The notes under the pieces were generated by a model. That model saw only the letters and a program-made list of their open reading frames with translations, was not told the origin of the DNA and did no database searches. From Verrucomicrobiota bacterium (GTDB taxonomy: Bacteria > Verrucomicrobiota > Verrucomicrobiia > Limisphaerales > SIBE01), in the NCBI GenBank assembly GCA_016209525.1, contig JACQWK010000685.1, positions 1-43,376 on the forward strand: a stretch of 43,376 bases of DNA. The letters run 5' to 3'. Below are positions 7,353-14,922 of this stretch, one piece after another. Numbering within the stretch: the first letter of the stretch is position 1; each line of letters begins with the position of its first letter. A program made the translations under genes and the position numbers.

Positions 7353-8747
7353 ATGGCAGAAAAGAGTTTCAGCGAAGTTTCTCGTGCCAGCCGCGAGCTC
7401 TACGAGAAGGGCAGGGCGGCGCTTGACCGGCAGAACCTGGACTACGCAATCACCCTGTTGAACCAGGTCATGCAGACTGAGCCGGCATTCTACGATTGCC
7501 GCGAAGCCTTGCGCGCGGCGCAACTCAGAAAGGCCGGAGGAGGCACAAGCTTCTTCAAACGAATGCTCGGCACGGCCAGCAGCTCGCCGTTGCTGGCCAA
7601 GGGCCAGCTCCTGTTGCGGAACAATCCGCTCGAAGCGATCCAGGTGGCCGAACAAATCCTGAACAACGACCCCAACAACGTTCTCGCGCACAAGCTGCTC
7701 GCTGATGCCGCCTTGGCCGCCGACTTTCCGCGCACGGCCGTGCTCTCGCTGGAGATCGCCTTGAAGAACTCGCCCAAGGACAAAGACCTTGCCATGCGTT
7801 TAGGCGAAGCGCTCGTTCGCGCCGGCCAGGCCGAACGCGCGGAAGCCATTCTCACCGAACTTCAGCGGGCTCACCCGACCGACAGCACGGTCGCCCAAGC
7901 GCTCAAGAACGCGTCGGCAAGCAAGACCATGCGTGACGGCGGCTACGACGCTCTCGCCGGAGGAGAAGGCTCGTATCGGGATATCCTTAAGGACGAATCC
8001 GAAGCGGTCGCCCTGGAACAGGAGAAGCGCCAAGTCAAAGCCGCCGACATCGCCGATGAGCTGATCCGCGACTACGAAGCTCGGTTGGAAAAAGAGCCTT
8101 ACAATTTGAAACTGATTCGCTCCATTGCCGAACTGTTTGCCGAGAAGAAGGACTATGATCGCGCCTTGGAGTACTACAACCGAGTTGTGGCGGTGGAGGG
8201 CGGCGCCGATCCGTCACTGGATCGAGCGATTGTGGAAGTGGACCTGAAAAAGTTGGACCAGGCCATCGCCGCATTGGACCCGGCCAATCCGGAACACCAA
8301 TCAAATCTCGCGCGGCTGCGGTCGGAGAAGGAGGCCTATTACCTGGCTCAGTGCCAGCGCCGGGCCGAAATGTATCCGACCGATCTTCAAGTTCGTTTTG
8401 ACCTTGGGCGGGCCTATTTCAACGCCGGCAAACTGAGCGAAGCGATTCAGGAATTTCAAAAGGCCCAGAACAATCCGCACCTGCGGATCAGCGCCATGAG
8501 TTATCTCGGCCAATGTTTTGAAAAGCGACGCATGTTCGATCTCGCCGCGCGCGCCTTCCAAAACGCCATCAAGGAGAAAATCGTGTTCGATGACGAGAAA
8601 AAGGAACTCATTTACGCGTTGGGATGTGTTTTCGAGAAAATGGGCAAGCCAGGCGAGGCGATCGAGCAGTTTAAGCAAATCTACGAAGTGGATATCGGTT
8701 TCAGGGACGTCGCAGCCAAAGTGGACGCCTACTACGCGGAATCCTAG
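7353..8747 (+). CDS. Tetratricopeptide-repeat protein
   Basis: 464 residues, almost entirely helical repeats. Several TPR units are visible, such as 'YEKGRAALDRQNLDYAITLL', 'FDLGRAYFNAGKLSEAIQEF', 'LGQCFEKRRMFDLAARAF' and 'YALGCVFEKMGKPGEAIEQF'. There is no signal peptide and no membrane helix, so it is probably a cytoplasmic scaffold. A TTG start 24 bases upstream is also open; I chose the ATG at 7353 because the protein then starts in the usual way ('MAEKSFSEVSRASRELYEKG'). It is followed after only 21 bases by the convergent dipeptidase gene. The binding partner is unknown, and no neighbour suggests one. Confidence 0.88.
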   Translation: MAEKSFSEVSRASRELYEKGRAALDRQNLDYAITLLNQVMQTEPAFYDCREALRAAQLRKAGGGTSFFKRMLGTASSSPLLAKGQLLLRNNPLEAIQVAEQILNNDPNNVLAHKLLADAALAADFPRTAVLSLEIALKNSPKDKDLAMRLGEALVRAGQAERAEAILTELQRAHPTDSTVAQALKNASASKTMRDGGYDALAGGEGSYRDILKDESEAVALEQEKRQVKAADIADELIRDYEARLEKEPYNLKLIRSIAELFAEKKDYDRALEYYNRVVAVEGGADPSLDRAIVEVDLKKLDQAIAALDPANPEHQSNLARLRSEKEAYYLAQCQRRAEMYPTDLQVRFDLGRAYFNAGKLSEAIQEFQKAQNNPHLRISAMSYLGQCFEKRRMFDLAARAFQNAIKEKIVFDDEKKELIYALGCVFEKMGKPGEAIEQFKQIYEVDIGFRDVAAKVDAYYAES

Positions 8748-8768
8748 CCGCAGGTATGCAGTTACGGA

Positions 8769-9836
8769 TTAGCTCCACACGTCTCGCAGGAAACGGAGGA
8801 AGTTTCCGTGCATGATGTTTCGGATATCTTCCGCGCTGTAGCCGCGCGATTCCAACAGACCGGCGATTCGAGAGAGATCGGCGATGGTGTCTAAGTCCGC
8901 CGGCGATTGTTCGCGCCCAAAGCCGCCATCCAAATCTGAGCCAATGCCGGAGTGAAGCGCGTTTCCGGCGAGCTGGCAAACATGATCGATATGATCGACG
9001 ATGCGCTCGAGCTTGAGGCCGACCGCTTCAGGCGTCGTTTTTCTTTTGATCCATCCGGGCACCATCATCCAGGCGTCGAGCGCCCCTCCAATAACGGCGC
9101 TTCGCTCGATGAGCACTTTGATTTGCTCGTCGGTGAATTGGCGATTGTGTGGCACCAAAGCACGACAATTGGAATGGCTGGCCCAAAGCGGCCCGTGAAA
9201 ATGGTCGAGCGCTTCCCAAAAACTATCGTCGCAGAGGTGCGTCACATCGAGAATGATGCCTAACCGCTCCATTTCCTTGAGCAACTCGCGGCCTCGTGGG
9301 CCGAGGCCGCCTGTGGCATCGGTGCCTTGCGCGTATGTGCCCGGTCCGTAATGAGCAGGACCCAGCGCCCGGAGGCCTTGTTCGAACGAACGCTCAAGAT
9401 GGGCCAGTGTCACGATGGAATCGGCGCCTTCCAGGCTTAGGATGTACCCGATGGGCGGGGTGGGGGAGGGGAGTTGCTGCCATTGTTGAGCGTGTTTCTC
9501 CAAACCGGCTCGGTCTTTGATTTGAAGCATTTGTCCGGCTTGTTCCATCGCTCGATACCAAGCCAGTTGGCCTTGCGTCTGCGCCCAAGCTTGTTCCGGA
9601 CTGTGCCAGCCCGGAAGTGGATTGCCTGGCTTGACGTAGCGCGCAATCTGCGTCGCCACGCAAAGTCCAACGCCGCCGCGGCGCATTTCCAGAAAGCAGA
9701 CCGTCCCTCTTCCGCGGTCCGGTTTGTCCTCGAGTCCGCTTTCGCGCTGGCGAATTTCGTCGATGGGTCGCCTGAGGTCGCGATTCCACTCCAGCGCGTT
9801 CATGGCGAGGTCGAGATGAGCGTCAAAAATCAACAT
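8769..9836 (-). CDS. Membrane-dipeptidase family (M19, renal dipeptidase) metallopeptidase
   Basis: Hydrolyses dipeptides; many family members accept a D-residue at the C-terminal position. The binuclear zinc HxD motif is His7/Asp9 in 'MLIFDAHLDLAMN', the bridging glutamate is in 'YILSLEGADSI', and later histidines are in 'ILDVTHLCDD' and 'LWASHSNCRAL'. 'GIGSDLDGGFG' near residue 300 is the usual C-terminal motif. The ATG at 9836 gives 355 residues, normal for the family; the open frame extends upstream to 9923 without similarity. There is no signal peptide, so it is probably cytoplasmic. It follows the GntP permease in the same direction, though a 259-base gap with a repeat separates them. 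It fits a D-amino-acid salvage cluster. Confidence 0.9.
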   Translation of the reverse strand: MLIFDAHLDLAMNALEWNRDLRRPIDEIRQRESGLEDKPDRGRGTVCFLEMRRGGVGLCVATQIARYVKPGNPLPGWHSPEQAWAQTQGQLAWYRAMEQAGQMLQIKDRAGLEKHAQQWQQLPSPTPPIGYILSLEGADSIVTLAHLERSFEQGLRALGPAHYGPGTYAQGTDATGGLGPRGRELLKEMERLGIILDVTHLCDDSFWEALDHFHGPLWASHSNCRALVPHNRQFTDEQIKVLIERSAVIGGALDAWMMVPGWIKRKTTPEAVGLKLERIVDHIDHVCQLAGNALHSGIGSDLDGGFGREQSPADLDTIADLSRIAGLLESRGYSAEDIRNIMHGNFLRFLRDVWS

Positions 9837-9958
9837 ATTTCGAGATTTAGAGAATGTTTTGAAAGTTGGTTCCCAATGTGCGAGCGCTTTATCGCCGCTT
9901 TGGTCGAGGACACTCGGCTCCAACCACGAAGCGACCTGTTGCTAGGCCAACGTGGGAA

Positions 9959-10006
9959 AGCGGCGATAAATCGCGCGCAGTCCAAACGCTGGCGCGCCGT
10001 GTCCAA
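9959..10006. repeat. Dispersed repeat, family B copy 2
   Basis: Second copy of the sequence at 4031-4078 (cggcgataaatcgcgcgcag, then tccaaacgctggcgcg). It lies in the 259-base gap between the permease and dipeptidase genes. Confidence 0.7.
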
Positions 10007-10095
10007 CCGCCTCGGCGAACGGACAACTTGGGATTGCTGTGTCGCTGTTGCGTTAGATGATGCTATCATTCCTGTCGGCTGAGCTAAAAAGTCTC

Positions 10096-11463
10096 CTAAA
10101 GCAGAGCATCGAGCAGCAAGACGAAAACCAGGGCCACAATAGAGATAATCGTCTCCATGACGGTCCATGACTTCAAGGTCTGGGCGACGCTCATGTTGAG
10201 GTACTCCTTTACGAACCAAAAACCGCCATCGTTGAGGTGCGACAGTATCGCCGACCCGGCTCCCATCGCGATGATCACCAGTTCGGAATTTGTTCCGGGC
10301 ACCGTCGCGGCAATCGGCGCCACGATCCCGGCCGCAGTGGTAATCGCGACTGTCGCCGAACCCGTTGCGATGCGGATCAACGCCGCAACGAACCAGCCGA
10401 AGCAAATGGGGGAGATGTTCGTACCACGGATGAGGTCGGCCATGGCTTGGCTCACGCCGCTCGCGACGAGCACTTTGCTAAATCCACCACCGGCACCGAC
10501 CACCAGCAGGACCAGTGCGACCGGCCCCAAGCATTCCTCGCTGAATTTCGAAATCTGCTGTTTGTCGAAGCCTCGCGCCAGGCCAAAGGAATAGTAGCAG
10601 AACAAAACGCCTGCCAGCATCGCCACCGTGGGACTTCCCAGGAAGCCGCTCCATTCGCGAAGAAGATTTGACTTCAGCGTCGCATCCGTTGGGGGAACGG
10701 CGACTTGCACGACGGTGGCGAACATCATCAGGAGTATTGGCAAGAGGATCGTAAGAATCGTGAGACTAAAGCCCGGCGCCGTTCGAGCGGCCGACCGCTT
10801 CGACAATTGGGCGCCGATTCCACCCAGTTCAACGTGAATCCGGCGCGCGGCATATTTTCCAAAGATCGGTCCGGCGATCACGGCCGTTGGGAAACCGACC
10901 AACAGCGAGTAGAGGATTGTTCTGCCCGCGTCGGCTTTGAACAATTCGATCGCGGCCATTGGACCGGGATGCGGCGGCACCAATCCATGCGCAACCGAAA
11001 GCCCCGCGACCAAAGGGATGCCTAAGCGCAGAAGGGGAGTCCCGGTTTCTTTCGCCAATGTAAATACGATCGGAATGAGAAGGACCAGGCCGACAGTAAA
11101 CCACACAGGGATTCCAGCGATGAACGCAATGACCATGACGGCCCAGTGGAGCCGTTTTTCGCCGAGAACGCCGATCAGCGCCTGCGCGATGACTTCGGCT
11201 CCGCCCGACTCGGCGAGGAGCTTCCCCAAAATCGTCCCCAATCCGACAACGATGGCCACCGAGCTCAACACGGCGCCTACGCCTTCGCCGAAGCTCCGGC
11301 CGATCTCCGGCAGTTTCATTCCCGAAACCAAACCCACGAAAAGCGATGCCAGAATGAGCGCCACGAATGCGTTTAGCTTGAAGTGCGCGATGAGGACCAC
11401 GAGCGCCACGATCGCGAACAAGGCGAAAAGGAGCAGGCTGGTATTGTGGGCTAGCGCGAGCAT
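10096..11463 (-). CDS. GntP-family permease (gluconate/D-serine type H+ symporter)
   Basis: A 455-residue inner-membrane transporter of the GntP family, whose members carry gluconate, other sugar acids or D-serine (E. coli DsdX). Twelve or more hydrophobic segments are visible from residue 8 to the end. Family hallmarks include 'GLGTILGKLLAESGGAE', 'HGLVPPHPGPMAA' and the late 'GSATVAITTAAGIVAP'. It is downstream of the D-serine dehydratase-like gene (52-base gap) in the same direction. That neighbour and the RidA gene make a D-amino acid such as D-serine a better guess than gluconate, but the substrate is inferred from context only. Confidence 0.9.
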   Translation of the reverse strand: MLALAHNTSLLLFALFAIVALVVLIAHFKLNAFVALILASLFVGLVSGMKLPEIGRSFGEGVGAVLSSVAIVVGLGTILGKLLAESGGAEVIAQALIGVLGEKRLHWAVMVIAFIAGIPVWFTVGLVLLIPIVFTLAKETGTPLLRLGIPLVAGLSVAHGLVPPHPGPMAAIELFKADAGRTILYSLLVGFPTAVIAGPIFGKYAARRIHVELGGIGAQLSKRSAARTAPGFSLTILTILLPILLMMFATVVQVAVPPTDATLKSNLLREWSGFLGSPTVAMLAGVLFCYYSFGLARGFDKQQISKFSEECLGPVALVLLVVGAGGGFSKVLVASGVSQAMADLIRGTNISPICFGWFVAALIRIATGSATVAITTAAGIVAPIAATVPGTNSELVIIAMGAGSAILSHLNDGGFWFVKEYLNMSVAQTLKSWTVMETIISIVALVFVLLLDALL

Positions 11464-11472
11464 GAATCGGCG

Positions 11473-11499
11473 ATACGGCAGACTGCAAGTCTGCGCTAT
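11473..11499. repeat. Short palindrome upstream of the permease gene
   Basis: atacggcagact-gca-agtctgcgctat, 12-base arms with two mismatches and a 3-base loop. It fills the gap between the permease start and the upstream gene's stop codon. It could be part of the leader or a dispersed REP unit. Confidence 0.65.
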
Positions 11500-11515
11500 G
11501 ACAAGAACACCGGCG

Positions 11516-12634
11516 CTAAATTGTCAGCGTTCGGTTGCGCGCCGTAATTTTCCAGCGCTCCGTCGCGCAGCCTTGCTCGACCGCCACCGCCTCAGCATGG
11601 AGTGCGGCCGTCGGGCAGATGTGGCGCGGCACGCCGTAAAGACAATCACCGACAGTGAATTTCTCAGCCCAGGGCGTTTCAATGACGAGATGTTCCTCAC
11701 TGTGAACGACAGGATTCGCCTCGGCCAGGCCGTAAAATTGAACGCGAGGGTGAGGATTCTCGGAGGCGATCGCCTTGTGTCCGAGGTCCAAGCAGAGACG
11801 ATGGTTCGCCGGTTTGCTGATCACCCGGGTCAAAACGAGCGCCGCCGGAAGAAACTCGAGATCCGGAAGTTTGTTCGCGTAGCCGAAGTCCCAAAGGACG
11901 CAGGTGCCGGGACTGCACTGAACGTTCGGCCGCCGGGCGTGTATGGGAAATGTCGGAGTCCCGCCTGCGACGATGATTGGAACGGTCAGGCCGTTTTTCT
12001 CCAACGCCTTCTGCAATTCAATGACCGGTGTGAATTCGGCGTCGCAGGCAGCCATGCGTTCTTTCAGATCGCTGTTATGGATGTGGCCATCGTAGGCGTG
12101 CAAGCCTCCGGCTTCGAGGCCCGGCGCACCGGCAATCAAACGATAGAGCTCCAGCGCCGCCGGGCCGGGCGAAACGCCGGTTCGGTGCATGCCGCAGTCG
12201 ATGTCCAGCAACAAATTCAGTTTGATGCCAGCCAAAGAGAATGCTTTGGACAGCGCGCGGGTCGTGTCGAAGTCATCGGCAACGGCGGAAAATTTCGTGT
12301 GTGGGAATGATCGGGCCAATTGGACCGAACGGAGGATATTTGGGCCGACCGGCTGGTAGGCGAGCAGCACGTCCGGCGCGCCGCATCCGGCCACCATCTC
12401 GACTTCGGCGATCGTGGCGCATTTGAATTTTGTGATACCAAGCGCCAACTGCATTCGGATCACCTCAGCCAGCTTATGCGTCTTCATGTGAGGCCGGAGC
12501 CGCTCGACGCCGCCGGCGATTTGGATCATGCGCCGGATGTTTTCGTCAATGCGGTCCGGATAAACGAGCAGGGCAGGGGAGGGGACCTCCTTGATGTTGT
12601 GAACGACGTACCAGGATGGATCGGGGTCGGGCAT
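11516..12634 (-). CDS. D-serine dehydratase / D-threonine aldolase-family PLP enzyme (fold type III)
   Basis: A PLP enzyme with an alanine-racemase-like barrel. The PLP lysine is Lys51 in 'RPHMKTHK', the family signature. 'VAGGTPTFP' binds phosphate, and the C-terminal metal site is His338 and Cys340 in 'PRHICPT'. From family knowledge, a His-x-Cys pair is the zinc site of eukaryotic-type D-serine dehydratase, whereas characterised D-threonine aldolases have His-x-Asp. That favours dehydration of D-serine to pyruvate and ammonia. The adjacent RidA-type gene supports this, since dehydratases release the aminoacrylate that RidA hydrolyses. Length (372 residues) is normal. The start at 12634 has no clear Shine-Dalgarno site and is preceded by a cgtaaaa tandem repeat. 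Confidence 0.85.
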   Translation of the reverse strand: MPDPDPSWYVVHNIKEVPSPALLVYPDRIDENIRRMIQIAGGVERLRPHMKTHKLAEVIRMQLALGITKFKCATIAEVEMVAGCGAPDVLLAYQPVGPNILRSVQLARSFPHTKFSAVADDFDTTRALSKAFSLAGIKLNLLLDIDCGMHRTGVSPGPAALELYRLIAGAPGLEAGGLHAYDGHIHNSDLKERMAACDAEFTPVIELQKALEKNGLTVPIIVAGGTPTFPIHARRPNVQCSPGTCVLWDFGYANKLPDLEFLPAALVLTRVISKPANHRLCLDLGHKAIASENPHPRVQFYGLAEANPVVHSEEHLVIETPWAEKFTVGDCLYGVPRHICPTAALHAEAVAVEQGCATERWKITARNRTLTI

Positions 12635-12635
12635 G

Positions 12636-12660
12636 CGTAAAACGTAAAACGTAAAACGTG
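12636..12660. repeat. Tandem 7-base repeat (cgtaaaa)3
   Basis: Three exact cgtaaaa units followed by cgt, directly upstream of the start codon at 12634 (read leftward as acgtttt units). It occupies the position of the ribosome-binding site, so changes in unit number could alter expression. No evidence of variation is available in one sequence. Confidence 0.85.
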
Positions 12661-12681
12661 AAATGCGATGCGGAAGGGCGG

Positions 12682-13143
12682 CTATGTCAGTTCAAAGATG
12701 GCTTCGATTTCAACGGCGATGTTGCCGGGCAGCGAGCCCATACCCACGGCACTGCGCGCGCCGACCCCGTTGTCACTTCCGAAAACCTCGGCGAAGAGCT
12801 CACTGCAACCGTTGATGACCGCCGGATGTTCCTGGAAACTCTCCGTGGAATTCACCATGCCAAGGACCTTGATGACGCGTTTGACACGGTTCAAGCTCCC
12901 GAGGTGTTCTCGCAATGTGGCGAGGATGGCGAGTCCCACCTGGCGCGCGGCAAGCTTTCCGCCCTGCTGATCCAGATCATGACCGACTCGGCCCTTGATC
13001 ATCGATTTGTCCGCTTTCAATGGGCCGTGGCCGGAGACATAAGCCAAGTTGCCGACGATCACTAACGGCTTATACACGCCGACCGGTTTGGGCGCCGGAG
13101 GAAGTTCAAGATTCAGTTCGCTCAGACGGTTATCTGCATTCAT
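12682..13143 (-). CDS. RidA/YjgF-family enamine/imine deaminase
   Basis: 153 residues with the RidA fold: 'LVIVGNLAYVSGHGPL' near the start and the conserved arginine Arg130 in 'GARSAVGMGSLPGNIAVEIEAIFE' near the end. That arginine binds the carboxylate of the enamine in the family. Members hydrolyse reactive 2-aminoacrylate-type intermediates made by PLP dehydratases. It is slightly longer than E. coli RidA and resembles the subgroup annotated as chorismate-mutase-like. The ATG at 13143 was chosen over an extension into a palindromic repeat. It leads the leftward cluster with the dehydratase-like enzyme 47 bases downstream, which makes a detoxifying role in D-serine breakdown likely. Confidence 0.9.
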   Translation of the reverse strand: MNADNRLSELNLELPPAPKPVGVYKPLVIVGNLAYVSGHGPLKADKSMIKGRVGHDLDQQGGKLAARQVGLAILATLREHLGSLNRVKRVIKVLGMVNSTESFQEHPAVINGCSELFAEVFGSDNGVGARSAVGMGSLPGNIAVEIEAIFELT

Positions 13144-13227
13144 GTGAGTCAGTGTTTGTCTGCGGCAAGGATTCTTTACTTCGCCAGGCTGAAGCAAGCG
13201 TTTTTCACGGGTGTGTCTAAGCCCTCG

Positions 13228-13303
13228 GTGCGGCGAGACTCCTGTCGAGCCCTGACTTTCTTGCGCGAACGAATTCCAGGGCTCGACGGAGTCTCGCCCC
13301 ACC
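13228..13303. repeat. Palindromic interspersed repeat, family A copy 2
   Basis: Arms 'cggcgagactcctgtcgagc' and 'gctcgacggagtctcgcc' with a central 'ctgactttctt', matching the copy at 215-291. It lies in the 269-base divergent gap between the RidA gene and serS, upstream of the serS -10 box. Confidence 0.8.
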
Positions 13304-13400
13304 GGATTTGGTTTCGGCTTCGTCGCGCTGCGCTGCAGCGTCGAGTTGCATCCGGCTGGGCAGATCGGGTCTTACTCCTTGCTCCGAAGAAGTGCGTTTC

Positions 13401-13412
13401 TATAATGCCGCG
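13401..13412 (+). promoter_or_regulatory. Consensus -10 box positioned for a leaderless serS transcript
   Basis: A perfect TATAAT at 13401-13406 lies at -12 to -7 relative to the A of the serS ATG (13413). A transcript from it would begin at or next to the start codon. No Shine-Dalgarno sequence is visible upstream of the ATG, which fits leaderless translation. The -35 region is poor (TTGCTC at 13379-13384, 16-base spacer). Confidence 0.45.
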
Positions 13413-14717
13413 ATGCTTGACATTAAGCTGATTCGCGAACGCCCGGATTTCGTCCGTGAACGCCTGCTCACGCGCGGAGGAGGGGACGAGAGAAAAATCG
13501 ACGAAGTCCTTTCTCTGGACGAAAAGCGCCGGAACTTGCTCGGCGAGGTTGAAGCGTTGAAGGCCCTGCGCAATAAGGTGTCCAAGGAGATCGGTGCGAT
13601 GATGGCGCAGAAGAAGCTGGCTGAAGCCGAGGTTAAGAAGACTGAAACGCGAGCCATCGGGGAGCGAATTGTTGAGCTGGATCGGGCGGTGGCCGCCGCC
13701 GAACAGTCCCGTGATGAAGTGCTCCTGCGCCTCCCGAATATTCCGCATTCGAGCGTCCCTCTCGGCCAGAGCGCGGCTGACAACCCGGTGGTCCGTTCCT
13801 GGGGAAGCCAGCCCCAATTTGGATTTCGGCCTAAGACCCATGTCGAGATGTGCGAGCAACTCAAGTTGGTCGATTTCGCCCGCGGCACCAAGTTGACCGG
13901 AAGCGGATTTCTCCTTTACACCAACTTGGGAGCGCGTCTGGAACGCGCCTTGATTCAATTTCTTCTCGATTTGCACTCTACCTCGCACGGCTATGTCGAA
14001 GTCTCGCCGCCGTTCATGGTCAAAAGTGAATGCATGGTAGGCACGGGCCAGTTTCCCAAAGCGATCGATCAGGCTTACGCCGTCCAGGAAGGAGAAGACA
14101 AAACCACGCTGGGCAAGCTTTATCTCATTCCGACGGCCGAGACGCCGGTGGCGAATATTCACCGCGAAGAAATCCTTAAAGAGGCTGATTTGCCCATCAA
14201 TTATTGCGCTTACAGTCCTTGCTTTCGCGCGGAAGCGGGCGCGGCCGGGGTTGGCACGCGTGGCATGATCCGGGTTCATCAATTCGACAAGGTCGAGTTG
14301 ATCCGAGTCGTCAATCCTGCCCATGGTTATGATGAATTGGAGAAAATGGTTGGCCACGCTGAAGCGGTGCTCCAGAAACTCGGATTGCATTACCGAGTGA
14401 TTCAGCTTTGCACGGCGGACCTGGGCTTCACTAGCGCCAAGACCTACGACATCGAAGTTTGGGCGCCGGGACAAAAGGCTTACCTGGAAGTCTCCAGTTG
14501 CTCGAACTGCGAAGATTTCCAAGCTCGCCGAATGAACCTTCGGTACAAGTCCGAGGCTGGAGACAATCGGTATCCTCACATTCTCAATGGGAGCGGCACG
14601 GCGCTGGCGAGGCTATTCGTCGCTTTGATCGAAACCTATCAACAATCCGACGGCAGCGTGATCGTGCCCGAACCGTTGCGTCCATACCTCAAGTCGGATC
14701 GATTGGCTGCGAGTTAG
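13413..14717 (+). CDS. serS: Seryl-tRNA synthetase
   Basis: Charges tRNA-Ser with serine in the cytoplasm. 434 residues, normal for bacterial SerRS. The N-terminus starts 'MLDIKLIRERPDFVRERL', then the two-helix coiled-coil arm that contacts tRNA ('LSLDEKRRNLLGEVEALKAL' through 'AVAAAEQSRDEVL'). Class II motif 2 is 'CFRAEAGAAGVGTRGMIRVH' and motif 3 is 'NGSGTALARLFVALIE'; both are complete. The ATG at 13413 fits the conserved N-terminus. A TATAAT is exactly 12 bases upstream, suggesting a leaderless mRNA. It is a monocistronic gene, divergent from the D-amino-acid cluster. Confidence 0.97.
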   Translation: MLDIKLIRERPDFVRERLLTRGGGDERKIDEVLSLDEKRRNLLGEVEALKALRNKVSKEIGAMMAQKKLAEAEVKKTETRAIGERIVELDRAVAAAEQSRDEVLLRLPNIPHSSVPLGQSAADNPVVRSWGSQPQFGFRPKTHVEMCEQLKLVDFARGTKLTGSGFLLYTNLGARLERALIQFLLDLHSTSHGYVEVSPPFMVKSECMVGTGQFPKAIDQAYAVQEGEDKTTLGKLYLIPTAETPVANIHREEILKEADLPINYCAYSPCFRAEAGAAGVGTRGMIRVHQFDKVELIRVVNPAHGYDELEKMVGHAEAVLQKLGLHYRVIQLCTADLGFTSAKTYDIEVWAPGQKAYLEVSSCSNCEDFQARRMNLRYKSEAGDNRYPHILNGSGTALARLFVALIETYQQSDGSVIVPEPLRPYLKSDRLAAS

Positions 14718-14922
14718 GGGAGGCATGCATAATTGATATCTTATGGACGTTCAGAGCAATCCACACGAAAGCTAACTAATATTGTGCGAATAGTCGATGC
14801 CCGCAAGAGAGAACCAGGTGACTCTTGGTCGGTTTCATCCGGGATGAATTCGGCCCGCTCAATCTTGAGGTCCTGTTTCATTTGGTGTTGAGCGGGTTGA
14901 GACCGGCAATTAGCATGAATCC

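Noticed and set aside
10937..12310. 457-codon rightward frame across the permease and dehydratase genes
   Set aside because: It covers parts of two clear genes on the other strand and has no recognisable motif.
12682..13302. Longer start for the RidA-like gene at 13302
   Set aside because: The extension is translation of the palindromic repeat at 13228-13303; the conserved fold starts after 13143.
13176..14579. 467-codon leftward frame antisense to serS
   Set aside because: It lies wholly opposite a certain gene, has no family similarity, and arises from codon bias of the GC-rich coding strand.
14854..14896. cccgctcaa / ttgagcggg hairpin as the serS terminator
   Set aside because: The 9-base stem has a 25-base loop, no T-run, and lies about 140 bases after the stop codon.
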